Source: JBBQFI01 sp038237805 (lineage in GTDB: Bacteria; Verrucomicrobiota; Verrucomicrobiia; Chthoniobacterales; UBA10450). From it: a DNA stretch of 64,000 nt. Shown here piece by piece: positions 52,840-60,871 of this stretch. Every line of letters starts with the position of its first letter. The stretch's first letter is position 1. The stretch is from NCBI GenBank assembly GCA_038237805.1, contig JBBRYI010000010.1, positions 79,793 through 143,792 of the forward strand. The letters run 5' to 3'. The notes beneath the pieces were generated by a model. That model searched no databases. It saw nothing but the letters and a program-made list of their open reading frames with translations, and was not told the DNA's origin. Both the position numbers and the translations under genes were made by a program.

Positions 52840-54249
52840 ATGAAAACGGAAACTAAAGCAGTCGATATTGACCGGAATGTCGGGAATTTCTCTTACGACG
52901 TTGCACACACTTACGACGCCGGAGTTGGTTTGTCGGAGAAGACGATTCACTACATCTCGGACATCAAAGAGGATCCTGATTGGGTCCGTGAGTTTCGTCT
53001 CAAGGCCTATAAGACATTTCTCGAGAAACCGATGCCGACGCATTGGGCAAGCAAGGATCTTGAGGCAATAAATTTTGATAAGATTCGTTATTACCTGAGC
53101 GGCGGTGTGCAGCCGAAACGCAGTTGGGAAGATGTGCCCGAAGATGTGAAGCGCACATTCGAGCGGCTCGGCATTCCCGAGCAGGAACGCCGGTTTCTCG
53201 CCGGTGTTGAGGCGCAGTTCGACAGCGAAGCCGTTTACTCGAACATCAAGAAAGCAGTGGGCGAACAGGGCGTCATTTTTGTCGGCTCAACCGATGGATT
53301 GAAGGAGCACCCGGAAATATTCCGGAAATGGTTCGGCAAAGTCATTCCCATCGGCGACAACAAATTTAGCGCGCTCAACTCCGCCGTGTTCAGCGGTGGC
53401 TCGTTTATCTACGTGCCGCCAGGAGTGAAAGTGAAGCACCCATTGCAGGCTTATTTCCGCATCAACGCCGAGAATTTCGGCCAGTTCGAGCGCACCCTCA
53501 TCATCTGCGATGAAGGTTCGGAGCTGACTTACATGGAGGGTTGCACCGCGCCGAAGTTCAACACCGCTACGCTACACAGCGCGGTCGTCGAGCTCGTCGC
53601 GATGAAAGGCGCGAAGCTTCAATACATCACCGTCCAAAACTGGAGCGCGAACGTTTTCAATCTCGTAACCAAACGCGGGATCGCGCACGAAGATGCGGAA
53701 GTGAAATGGATCGATTGCAACATCGGCTCGCGCCTGACCATGAAATATCCGGGCGTGATCATGAAAGGGCGCAGAGCGCGCGGAGAAGTTCTTTCCATCG
53801 CACTCGCCAACGACGGGCAACACCAGGACACTGGCGCTAAGATGATTCACGCCGCCGATGAAACGACCTCAAACATCATTTCGAAATCGATCTCAATCGG
53901 CACCGGTCGCGCCACTTATCGCGGATTGGTGCACGTGCCGAAGCATCTCAAAAATTGCAAGAACAACACCGAGTGCGACGCGCTTCTCATCAACTCGACC
54001 TCGCGCACCGACACTTATCCCGCCATCACCGTGCGCGGCACCGGCAACGCCGTGCAGCATGAAGCGAGCGTCAGCCAGGTCAGCGCCGAGCAGATCTTCT
54101 ACATGCAACAGCGCGGCCTGAGCGAAGCGCAAGCCATGAGTTTGAGCGTGAACGGTTTCGTCAACGATCTCGTTAGGCAATTCCCGATGGAATACAGCGT
54201 TGAGCTGAAACGCCTGATCGAGCTGGAGATGGAAGGCTCGGTCGGATAA
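52840..54249 (+). CDS. sufB: Fe-S cluster assembly scaffold SufB
   Basis: The 469-residue product is typical SufB. The N-terminal helical part includes VREFRLKAYKTFLEKPMP. The beta-helix contains CDEGSELTYMEGCTAP, then KRGIAHEDAEVKWIDCNIGS with the cysteine needed for cluster building. The end has HEASVSQVSAEQIFYM and MSLSVNGFVNDLVRQFPM. SufB carries the nascent cluster with SufC and SufD. It shares the transcript with sufC. A hairpin follows before sufD. Confidence 0.96.
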   Translation: MKTETKAVDIDRNVGNFSYDVAHTYDAGVGLSEKTIHYISDIKEDPDWVREFRLKAYKTFLEKPMPTHWASKDLEAINFDKIRYYLSGGVQPKRSWEDVPEDVKRTFERLGIPEQERRFLAGVEAQFDSEAVYSNIKKAVGEQGVIFVGSTDGLKEHPEIFRKWFGKVIPIGDNKFSALNSAVFSGGSFIYVPPGVKVKHPLQAYFRINAENFGQFERTLIICDEGSELTYMEGCTAPKFNTATLHSAVVELVAMKGAKLQYITVQNWSANVFNLVTKRGIAHEDAEVKWIDCNIGSRLTMKYPGVIMKGRRARGEVLSIALANDGQHQDTGAKMIHAADETTSNIISKSISIGTGRATYRGLVHVPKHLKNCKNNTECDALLINSTSRTDTYPAITVRGTGNAVQHEASVSQVSAEQIFYMQQRGLSEAQAMSLSVNGFVNDLVRQFPMEYSVELKRLIELEMEGSVG

Positions 54250-54274
54250 ATTTTGCGTAACTGAATTCAAGGAC

Positions 54275-54294
54275 CGGCGGTTTCCAAACCGCCG
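54275..54294 (+). terminator. Hairpin between sufB and sufD, attenuator-like
   Basis: The perfect stem cggcggttt/aaaccgccg with a very short loop is followed by gtttctg. It could lower transcription into sufD or act as an RNA processing site. It could also be a small repeat. Confidence 0.45.
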
Positions 54295-54310
54295 TTTCTG
54301 TCTGGAACAA

Positions 54311-55633
54311 ATGTCATCGTCAGTTGCAGTTGCTGAAACGACTGGCTCGAAAGGAATTCTTTCCGGCCCGGTCGATTCGCGCGAATTTCCCGATTGGTTC
54401 CGCGAACAACAGCGCGAAGCCTGGGAACAATTCGAATTGCTTCCGGCGCCGACGCGCAAAGATCAGCTCTGGCGTTTTTCGAATGTCGATCTTCTCGATT
54501 TAAGGTCGTTCCGACACAGCACTCCGCTTTCCGATGATGATCGCGCCAACGTTCTGAAGTATTCGCGCGGTCTCGATGAATTCGCCGCGCGAATGATTTT
54601 TGCCGGCGACCAGTTGGTCGAGCGCGACATTGTTTCCGAACAACTCAAAAAGCGCGGCGTTATTTTTCAGCCGCTCGAGCGCGCGTTGGTCGAGCACGTT
54701 GATCTTTTCCGAAAACATTTCATGTCGCAGCCGGCGGTGCTGGGCTCCGCCAAATTCGCGGCGCTGCACAAGGCGCTGGTCTCGAACGGAACCTTCCTTT
54801 TCGTGCCGCGCGGCGTCGAGATCGAGCTGCCGATCGAAATCTTTCACTGGTTGCGTGGCGAAAATGTCTCGGTTTTTCCGCATCTGCTCCTTGTCGCGGA
54901 CGAGTTGGCGAAGGTTACCGTAGTCGAGCATTTCCGCTCGTGTGATCAAGATGCCGCGGGTTTCGCTTGCGGTGTCAACGATCTCATCGCCGGTCCAGGC
55001 GCGAAGGTTACTTACGTTTGTGCGCAAACCTGGGGTGAAAACGTGCGTGCCTTGCAAATGAACACGACCACGGTCGATCACGAAGCTTCGGCCATGAGTC
55101 TCAATCTGCATCTTGGCGGAAGATATTCGCGCTTCGAAAGTCTCAGCCGCCTCATCGGTGAAGGCGCGCGCAGTGATCTCCTTGCCGTATCTGTTGCGAC
55201 GGGCGATCAGGAATTCGACGCGCGCACTTTGCAGGATCATGTTTCGCCGCACACGGCGAGCGATTTACTTTATAAAAACGCGCTGGACGATCGCGCCCGC
55301 TGCACCTTCGGCGGTCTCATTCGCGTGGAACCTCACTCGCATTTCACCGACGCATATCAAAAAGTGCGCAATTTACTCCTGAGCGACGACTCCGAAGCCA
55401 ACTCGATGCCCGGGCTGGAAATTCTCGCCGACAACGTCCGCTGCACTCACGGCGCCACCTCCGGCCAGATCGACGAAGACGAACTCTTTTATCTCCGCAC
55501 CCGCGGCATTCCCGTTTCAGCCGCCCAACGCCTCATCGTCACCGGATTCTTGAACGAAGTGATTCAACGTCTCGATCAACCGGCGATCTCAGCGCATTTG
55601 CATCAGCTAATACAAGAGAAATTTGCGCGGTGA
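54311..55633 (+). CDS. sufD: Fe-S cluster assembly protein SufD
   Basis: The 440-residue product has the SufBD C-terminal core. A conserved histidine region is found in SPHTASDLLYKNALDDRARC, and typical elements include LEILADNVRCTHGATSGQID and the end YLRTRGIPVSAAQRLIV. The N-terminal half is less conserved, as usual for SufD (PTRKDQLWRFSNVDLLDL). SufD partners SufB in the SufBC2D complex and is needed for iron entry. It completes the operon sufC-sufB-sufD. Confidence 0.94.
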   Translation: MSSSVAVAETTGSKGILSGPVDSREFPDWFREQQREAWEQFELLPAPTRKDQLWRFSNVDLLDLRSFRHSTPLSDDDRANVLKYSRGLDEFAARMIFAGDQLVERDIVSEQLKKRGVIFQPLERALVEHVDLFRKHFMSQPAVLGSAKFAALHKALVSNGTFLFVPRGVEIELPIEIFHWLRGENVSVFPHLLLVADELAKVTVVEHFRSCDQDAAGFACGVNDLIAGPGAKVTYVCAQTWGENVRALQMNTTTVDHEASAMSLNLHLGGRYSRFESLSRLIGEGARSDLLAVSVATGDQEFDARTLQDHVSPHTASDLLYKNALDDRARCTFGGLIRVEPHSHFTDAYQKVRNLLLSDDSEANSMPGLEILADNVRCTHGATSGQIDEDELFYLRTRGIPVSAAQRLIVTGFLNEVIQRLDQPAISAHLHQLIQEKFAR

Positions 55634-55665
55634 TTGACGAGCGCGCGAACTTTTTGCATCGCAGG

Positions 55666-55804
55666 AACTCTGGGGAGCGCAGGCGCCTCGCGTGCTGGCG
55701 ATGGCGCCCTCGCCATCGCGCCTTAGTCGCAAAGTCGGAAATCTAAAGATTGTTTCGGCGAGGCGCCGAAACCGGCACGCGAGGCGCGTGCGCTCCCCAG
55801 AGTT
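55666..55804. repeat. 139-base three-arm inverted repeat (cloverleaf)
   Basis: The left arm aactctggggagcgcaggcg and onward matches the complement of the right arm over 33 bases with 31 identities. Two inner hairpins lie between: gcgatggcg/cgccatcgc and gtttcggcg/cgccgaaac, both 9 bp. The element fills most of the space between the convergent sufD and WYL genes. It is the largest and cleanest example of the three-arm family in the window. Confidence 0.88.
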
Positions 55805-55858
55805 ATCTGTTCGCGGCTGGCGTCAATAAACTTTGGGACCGTGAATCCAAAAACCACT

Positions 55859-56842
55859 TCAATTTGGATAGAGCTGCGCAATCGCAGTTGCCGAATCACG
55901 AATTATTTCGATCAACTCTCGTGGAGCGAGCACACGAACATGGCCGCCCCAGCTCAGAATCCAGCGCTCGATTTCCTCAAGGCCAGCGAGGTCAAGCTCC
56001 AGAATGATTGAACCGTCGCGCTTGGAATGAATGCGCTGCGATTCATGCCAGATCCGTTCTGCCACCAGTCGCGCGGCGAAAGGATCGAATTGCAATCTGA
56101 TGCGATGTTTCTTTTTGCCGGAGTGAGCGCCGAAGCTTCCGCGCAAAATTTTGGCGATCGAAAAGTCGGCCGGACGATGGAAGCGTTTACTCGTTAGGCG
56201 AATGTCGCGCATGCGCGGCAAGGCGAACGTACGCAACTGCCCACGTTCAAGATCGTGGCCGAAGAGATACCACTGATTCTCCAGGCAGGCGAGATGGTAC
56301 GGTTGGACGAGCCGCAATTCGAAATCGCGTCCGCGCAACTTCCGATACTTGAAACTAACTTCCACCGAGCGCAGCACGGCTTTACTCACCTCTTCGAAAA
56401 GTTCGAGATCGGCTGGACTCGCGCCGGCGCTGCGGAACGAGATGACATTGTCGAGTTCGCTCCAGGAAAACGAGACGCGATCGGTCAGGCCATCTGTAAT
56501 TTTCCGAAAAGCGGTGCGGAGCGGCTGCTCAAATGGCGTTCCCTTGTACTGCGCGAGGGCCTTTTGCGCGACGAAAAGCGCTGTGATCTCGCCCTCCGAA
56601 ACTTCGATGTTCGGAAAGCTCGTGACTGGCTCGGAGTAATAGAAGCCGAACTGGAGCGGATCGTAGTCTATCGGAAGCCCGAGACGGTAACGCATGAAAT
56701 CGATGTCGCGCTGGATTGTTTTCGGCGAAACCTCGAGAGACTCGGCCACTTTGCGGCAGTTCGGAAAATGCCGGTCCTTCAAGCGAGCATGGATCTGCAT
56801 CATTCGCTCCAGTGGCGGTCGCGAAGATTGGGTGGTTTTCAT
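55859..56842 (-). CDS. WYL-domain transcriptional regulator
   Basis: The 327-residue protein has an N-terminal winged helix-turn-helix (FPNCRKVAESLEVSPKTIQR, with RDIDFMRYRLGLPI). A WYL domain (VQPYHLACLENQWYLFGHDL) and a WCX-type C-terminal domain (LDLAGLEEIERWILSWGG) follow. WYL proteins bind nucleic acid or nucleotide ligands and often regulate repair or defence genes. No defence cluster is adjacent. The start lies near a 9-bp hairpin (56881-56903), which may be its regulatory region or a repeat. Confidence 0.9.
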   Translation of the reverse strand: MKTTQSSRPPLERMMQIHARLKDRHFPNCRKVAESLEVSPKTIQRDIDFMRYRLGLPIDYDPLQFGFYYSEPVTSFPNIEVSEGEITALFVAQKALAQYKGTPFEQPLRTAFRKITDGLTDRVSFSWSELDNVISFRSAGASPADLELFEEVSKAVLRSVEVSFKYRKLRGRDFELRLVQPYHLACLENQWYLFGHDLERGQLRTFALPRMRDIRLTSKRFHRPADFSIAKILRGSFGAHSGKKKHRIRLQFDPFAARLVAERIWHESQRIHSKRDGSIILELDLAGLEEIERWILSWGGHVRVLAPRELIEIIRDSATAIAQLYPN

Positions 56843-56880
56843 TGAATCGAGTTGGCAGGAAAAATTTAAAAATCTTTATT

Positions 56881-56903
56881 GGTAGGACAGCCTTTGTCCT
56901 ACC
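56881..56903. repeat. Small palindrome (ggtaggaca/tgtcctacc)
   Basis: A perfect 9-bp stem with loop gcctt lies between the start of the WYL gene and a short uncertain reading frame. Like the larger elements it has GTAG/CTAC ends. It may be a simple member of that repeat group. Confidence 0.55.
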
Positions 56904-56923
56904 CCTTCTCTTAAGGTAGCGGG

Positions 56924-57109
56924 ATGAAACATTATTCAAACCGTTATCGTCGCCGCAATCTGCTGCCTGTTCCGTATTCCGTCCGGCCAGACCGGATCGA
57001 GCGTGGGCTGCAGATCCTGCGCGCGGTTAGGCTGGCATTGATAAAGCCGCAACCCCTGGTGCGCGCGCAACAATGCGAATTCAATTTCGCCTGCGCCAGG
57101 AAAATTTAG
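56924..57109 (+). CDS. Uncertain small basic protein
   Basis: A 61-codon frame starts MKHYSNRYRRRNLLPVPYSV and ends ACARKI. It is rich in arginine and has no motif that I know. Upstream there is only a weak ribosome-like site (aaggtagcggg). It lies alone between the divergent WYL gene and the CBS gene. It may be a chance frame; I list it because nothing else occupies the gap. Confidence 0.25.
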   Translation: MKHYSNRYRRRNLLPVPYSVRPDRIERGLQILRAVRLALIKPQPLVRAQQCEFNFACARKI

Positions 57110-57193
57110 GACAAGAGAAACATTGCTTCGCTGCAGCCAATTGCTTTATGCTTGCACTCTCGTGGTCGGCGAGCCACGACACAGGGTGCGAGT

Positions 57194-57640
57194 ATGGAAG
57201 TAAGCGGCACGATCGACGCGATTTTAAGCCAGAAGGGAACCGAAATTTTTTCGGTTCCTCCGGAGGCGAGCGTGTTCGAAGCCATCGAATTGATGGACAG
57301 CAAGAATGTTGGTGCACTTATCGTGATGGAAAACGATCGGCTCGTGGGGATGATTTCGGAGCGCGATTACACGCGCAAAATCGTGCTTCGCGGAAAGCGT
57401 TCACGCGAAACATTGGTGCGCGAGATCATGACAAGTGAGTTAACCGTCGCTCATCCGCACGAGCCCGTGGAAAAATGTCTGCGACTCATGACGGAAAAGC
57501 GCATTCGTCATTTGCCGGTGATGGATGGTGAAAAGTTGCGCGGCGTGATCTCGATCGGCGATTTGGTGAAGTTCGTGATCTCCGCGCAACACGCGACCAT
57601 CGCGCACCTGGAAAACTACATTTACGGACAGCCGGGCTAA
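57194..57640 (+). CDS. CBS-domain pair protein
   Basis: The 148-residue product from the ATG at 57194 is two CBS domains. Each has the expected pattern, the first in NVGALIVMENDRLVGMISER and the second in IRHLPVMDGEKLRGVISIGD. Such small proteins bind adenine nucleotides and sense energy state, often regulating another protein. An in-frame start at 57152 is less likely because the family begins near EVSGTIDAIL. It converges on pyrC, with a palindrome in the 72-base gap. Confidence 0.88.
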   Translation: MEVSGTIDAILSQKGTEIFSVPPEASVFEAIELMDSKNVGALIVMENDRLVGMISERDYTRKIVLRGKRSRETLVREIMTSELTVAHPHEPVEKCLRLMTEKRIRHLPVMDGEKLRGVISIGDLVKFVISAQHATIAHLENYIYGQPG

Positions 57641-57648
57641 CCGTCTTT

Positions 57649-57717
57649 TGTAGCGGCGGTCTCTGACCGTCGCATTAGTTGCTGGCAAAAGTGCGACGGT
57701 CAGAGACCGCCGCTACA
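57649..57717. repeat. 26-bp perfect inverted repeat with 17-base loop (copy 1)
   Basis: The arms begin tgtagcggcggtctctgacc and pair perfectly over 26 bases, with a 17-base loop. The same arms with a different 17-base loop occur at 63938-64000. The TAG stop of pyrC lies in the right arm. It sits between convergent genes and would form a very strong hairpin. Confidence 0.95.
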
Positions 57718-58993
57718 GCTGCCAGACGGTTTTTCCGCCGACAATCGTACGGATCGCGCGACCTTTTAGATTCCAGCCATTGAACGGTGTGTTGCGCGAG
57801 GCGCTCTGGAATTCGTCCGCGTTGACCGTCCATTCGAGATTCGGATCGATCAATGTGAAGTCGGCGGCAACGCCGGATGAAAGTGTCCCAGCGTCGATGT
57901 TCAGCAAGCGCGCAGGATTCACCGTGAACATTTCAATCAAGCGCGGCAAATCAATTGCCTTCTTTTTGTGCACGAGAAGGTCAATGAAAATTCCGAGCTC
58001 GGTTTCGAGTCCAACAATGCCGAATGGCGCCATGTCGAACTCCACTTCTTTCTCGAATTGCGCGTGCGGCGCGTGATCGCTCGCCAGAATCTGGATCGTG
58101 CCGTCGGCGATTCCCTCCAATAACGCATCCACGTGCTCCTGCGATCGTAATGGCGGATTCATTTTATAGTTCGTGTCGAAATCTTGAATCGCTTCGTCGG
58201 TCAGCGCGATGTGGTGCGGACAAACTTCACCGCTGATTTTCACGCCGCGCGCACGTGCTTCGCGCAGCAATCGTACGCTTCCGGCCGCACTGATGTGCTG
58301 ACAATGAATGTGATGATCGCAAAGTTCGGCGAGCAGAATATTGCGCATCACAATCGCTTCTTCGCCGGCCGCGGGCCAACCTGGTAATCCAAGCAACGTG
58401 CTCCAATATCCTTCATGCACGACGCCATTGCCGACGAGATTGTAATCCTGGCAATGATCGAGCACGGGCACACCGACCATGCGTGCGTATTGCACCGCGC
58501 GGCGCATCAATTCGTGATTCTGAATGCAATGGCCGTCATCGGTGATCGCGACAACGGCCGCTTGCGCCAGCGAACCGATCGGAGCGAGTTCTTCGCCTCC
58601 GAGATTTTTTGAAATCGAGCCGCTCGGCAGAATATTTACGCAGGCGACTTTCGCCGCACGATCTTTGATCCACGCAATTGTGCTCGGCGTGTCCGCCGTC
58701 GGCGACGTGTTCGGCATGGAAATGACGGTCGTAAATCCACCCGCCGCCGCCGCGCGCGCGCCCGATTCGATTGTTTCTTTGTGACCGAACCCCGGCTCGC
58801 GCAGATGCACGTGGACGTCGATCAAGCCGGGAGCGACGATCAAACCGGCGGCGTCAATAATTTCATGCTCTGATTTCTGATTCTCCGGCAGGGACGAAAC
58901 AATTTTCCCTTCGGCGATAAAAACATCGGCGCCTTCATCGCGTTTGTTTGCCGGATCGATGACGCGTCCGCCGCGGATAACGAGGGCGCTCAC
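57713..58993 (-). CDS. pyrC: Dihydroorotase
   Basis: The 426-residue class I dihydroorotase starts at a GTG at 58993 that overlaps the pyrB stop (GTGA). Metal-binding residues are in PGLIDVHVHLREPG, a further histidine in EVCPHHIALT, and the aspartate in ILASDHAPH. It closes carbamoyl-aspartate to dihydroorotate in pyrimidine synthesis. A longer frame beginning at 59014 is possible but less likely given the overlap. The operon is pyrR-pyrB-pyrC. The stop TAG is contained in a palindromic element. Confidence 0.93.
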   Translation of the reverse strand: MSALVIRGGRVIDPANKRDEGADVFIAEGKIVSSLPENQKSEHEIIDAAGLIVAPGLIDVHVHLREPGFGHKETIESGARAAAAGGFTTVISMPNTSPTADTPSTIAWIKDRAAKVACVNILPSGSISKNLGGEELAPIGSLAQAAVVAITDDGHCIQNHELMRRAVQYARMVGVPVLDHCQDYNLVGNGVVHEGYWSTLLGLPGWPAAGEEAIVMRNILLAELCDHHIHCQHISAAGSVRLLREARARGVKISGEVCPHHIALTDEAIQDFDTNYKMNPPLRSQEHVDALLEGIADGTIQILASDHAPHAQFEKEVEFDMAPFGIVGLETELGIFIDLLVHKKKAIDLPRLIEMFTVNPARLLNIDAGTLSSGVAADFTLIDPNLEWTVNADEFQSASRNTPFNGWNLKGRAIRTIVGGKTVWQL

Positions 58994-59922
58994 GAAGTCG
59001 CGATCCCTCCGCATAAGTAGAGAACTGCCATACGCACAGCGAGACCGTTGGTCACCTGATCGAGAATGACGCTCTGCAACCCGTCCGCGACTTCGCTGTC
59101 GATCTCAACCCCGCGATTGATCGGGCCGGGGTGCATGATCAGGCAATCCAGTTTCAATAACTTCGCGCGATCATTCGTTAGGCCGAAAAGCTGCCTGTAT
59201 TCCCCCAAGCCCGGAAAATATTCCTTGCGCTGACGTTCGTGTTGAATGCGCAAGAGGTTGACTACATCGGCTGTGGGCAGGACTTCATCGATGCGATGAG
59301 AGACCGCGACACCTAACTTCTCGAACTCACGCGGCACCAGCGTGCTTGGACCGACCAGCGTGACGCGCGCGCCGAGTTTCGTTAGGCCAAAAATATTCGA
59401 GCGCGCCACGCGACTGAACAAGATGTCGCCCACAATGACGACGTGCAGGCCGGCGATCGTGCTTTTCTTTTCTCGAATAGTGTAAAGATCGAGCAGCGCT
59501 TGCGTTGGATGTTCATGCGCGCCGTCGCCGGCATTGATCACGCTCGACTTCACCCGTTGCGCGAGAAACTGCGGTGCGCCGGCCGAAGAATGACGAAGGA
59601 CGATAATGTCGGCATGATTCGCTTCGAGAACTTTGGCTGTATCTTTTAACGTTTCGCCTTTCGTTAGGCTCGAAGTGCTTGCGGAAATGTTGATGACATC
59701 CGCGCTCAAACGTGTAGCGGCAAGTTCGAAGGAAGTGCGCGTCCGCGTGCTCGGTTCGACAAAAAAATTCACCAGCGTTTTGCCACGCAACGCGGGGACC
59801 TTTTTGATTTCGCGAGTTCCGACTTGTTTGAACGCGTCGGCGGTTTCGAGAACGAAATGGATTTCGTCGGCGGACATTTCGCGGATGCCGAGCAAATCTT
59901 TTCGATTCCAGAGAGTGCTCAC
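58990..59922 (-). CDS. pyrB: Aspartate carbamoyltransferase, catalytic subunit
   Basis: The 310-residue protein has the carbamoyl-phosphate motif EPSTRTRTSFELAA, then VLRHSSAGAPQFLA and the HPTQALLDLYTI segment, and the aspartate-binding end MHPGPINRGVEI. It forms N-carbamoyl-aspartate, the first committed step of pyrimidine synthesis. It starts at a GTG overlapping the pyrR stop (GTGA) and overlaps pyrC in the same way, so the three genes are translated together. No pyrI regulatory gene is present. Confidence 0.95.
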   Translation of the reverse strand: MSTLWNRKDLLGIREMSADEIHFVLETADAFKQVGTREIKKVPALRGKTLVNFFVEPSTRTRTSFELAATRLSADVINISASTSSLTKGETLKDTAKVLEANHADIIVLRHSSAGAPQFLAQRVKSSVINAGDGAHEHPTQALLDLYTIREKKSTIAGLHVVIVGDILFSRVARSNIFGLTKLGARVTLVGPSTLVPREFEKLGVAVSHRIDEVLPTADVVNLLRIQHERQRKEYFPGLGEYRQLFGLTNDRAKLLKLDCLIMHPGPINRGVEIDSEVADGLQSVILDQVTNGLAVRMAVLYLCGGIATS

Positions 59923-60485
59923 CAATTTTTCTCCAACCAGACGGCGTCCGCTTCGTCATCGGTTTGTTGAAGTCGCACACGAATTTTCTCATCCACTGCC
60001 GTTGGTAAATTTTTGCCGACATAATCAGCGCGGATCGGCAACTCGCGATGACCACGATCGATGAGAACCGCGAGCTGGATTTTCGCCGGCCGGCCGAAGG
60101 AACTGATCGCATCCATCGCGGCACGCACGGTGCGACCGGTAAAGAGAACGTCGTCGACGATAATGAGTGTGCGCCCTTCGAGCGGCGCGGGCAGTCTCGA
60201 TGCACGCACAACCGGCAGCTGCGCGCGGGAACCGACATCGTCGCGATGCATGGCGACGTCGATCACGCCGGTTTCGATCTGCTTTTTCGCGATCGAAGAA
60301 ATGGAATCAGCGATGCGTTCTGCAATCTCGATACCGCGCGAAGGGACGCCGGCGAGAACAACGGAATCGAGTTCCGGATTTGCCTCGATAATTTCGTGCG
60401 CAATGCGACGCAACGCACGCTGAATGGCTTCCGCATCCAGAATCGGCGCGAAGCTCGCAGGTGAACGAGTAGGTTTCGGTTTCAT
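59919..60485 (-). CDS. pyrR: PyrR bifunctional pyrimidine regulator / uracil phosphoribosyltransferase
   Basis: The 188-residue product has the phosphoribosyltransferase PRPP loop TLIIVDDVLFTGRTVRAAMD. It also has GVPSRGIEIAERI and VDVAMHRDDVG-like segments and the ELPIRADYVGKNLPT region typical of PyrR. PyrR binds pyr operon mRNA when UMP is high and also has weak uracil phosphoribosyltransferase activity. It heads the pyrRBC operon. A hairpin resembling its own binding loop lies between 60497 and 60512, just before the ribosome site. Confidence 0.93.
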   Translation of the reverse strand: MKPKPTRSPASFAPILDAEAIQRALRRIAHEIIEANPELDSVVLAGVPSRGIEIAERIADSISSIAKKQIETGVIDVAMHRDDVGSRAQLPVVRASRLPAPLEGRTLIIVDDVLFTGRTVRAAMDAISSFGRPAKIQLAVLIDRGHRELPIRADYVGKNLPTAVDEKIRVRLQQTDDEADAVWLEKNW

Positions 60486-60496
60486 CGTCTCCTTTT

Positions 60497-60512
60497 CGAT
60501 CTCTCAGGATCG
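60497..60512 (-). promoter_or_regulatory. Candidate PyrR-binding RNA hairpin before pyrR
   Basis: In mRNA sense the sequence is cgatcctgagagatcg, a 5-bp stem with a six-base loop. It contains UCCUGAGAGA, which fits the PyrR recognition pattern UCC-n-G-n-GAG known from other bacteria. The ribosome site aggag lies a few bases downstream, so PyrR binding could block translation of pyrRBC. Confidence 0.65.
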
Positions 60513-60533
60513 CTTTAAAGGAACTGGAGAAGG

Positions 60534-60776
60534 TTAAGCCGCTTTTTCGGTCTTAGCCTCCTTCATGCGCTTGTCGCGCCAGTTCGAACGATGTTTCAAA
60601 ATCCAGTCGAGCAACGCTTTTTCGAAACCGATATCGGTTCCAGCTTTTTCGCTCTCGATCCATTTGTGCTTCAAAATTTCCTCGCGCTCGGCCAAAAATT
60701 CCTTGTAGAGCACGGAGTTCTTAACGAACTGAGATTGTTCTTCTTGCGAAGAGTCCACCTCGCCATTGTTTTTCAT
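60534..60776 (-). CDS. Small conserved-looking charged protein of unknown function
   Basis: The 80-residue product is highly charged, with a central segment REEILKHKWIESEKAGTDIG then FEKALLDWILKHRSNWRDKR. This reads like a genuine conserved helical domain and not a chance frame. No signal peptide or membrane span is seen. I do not recall a function. It lies upstream of pyrR on the same strand with a 48-base gap, and may share its transcript. Confidence 0.65.
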   Translation of the reverse strand: MKNNGEVDSSQEEQSQFVKNSVLYKEFLAEREEILKHKWIESEKAGTDIGFEKALLDWILKHRSNWRDKRMKEAKTEKAA

Positions 60777-60871
60777 AAAATCGCGAATCGGTCAATCACC
60801 CAATTACTGACTTGCAATATAGACGTAGCATCGGCTGTACCTATTTAAATTTTCTACTATTCGTCCACCTG

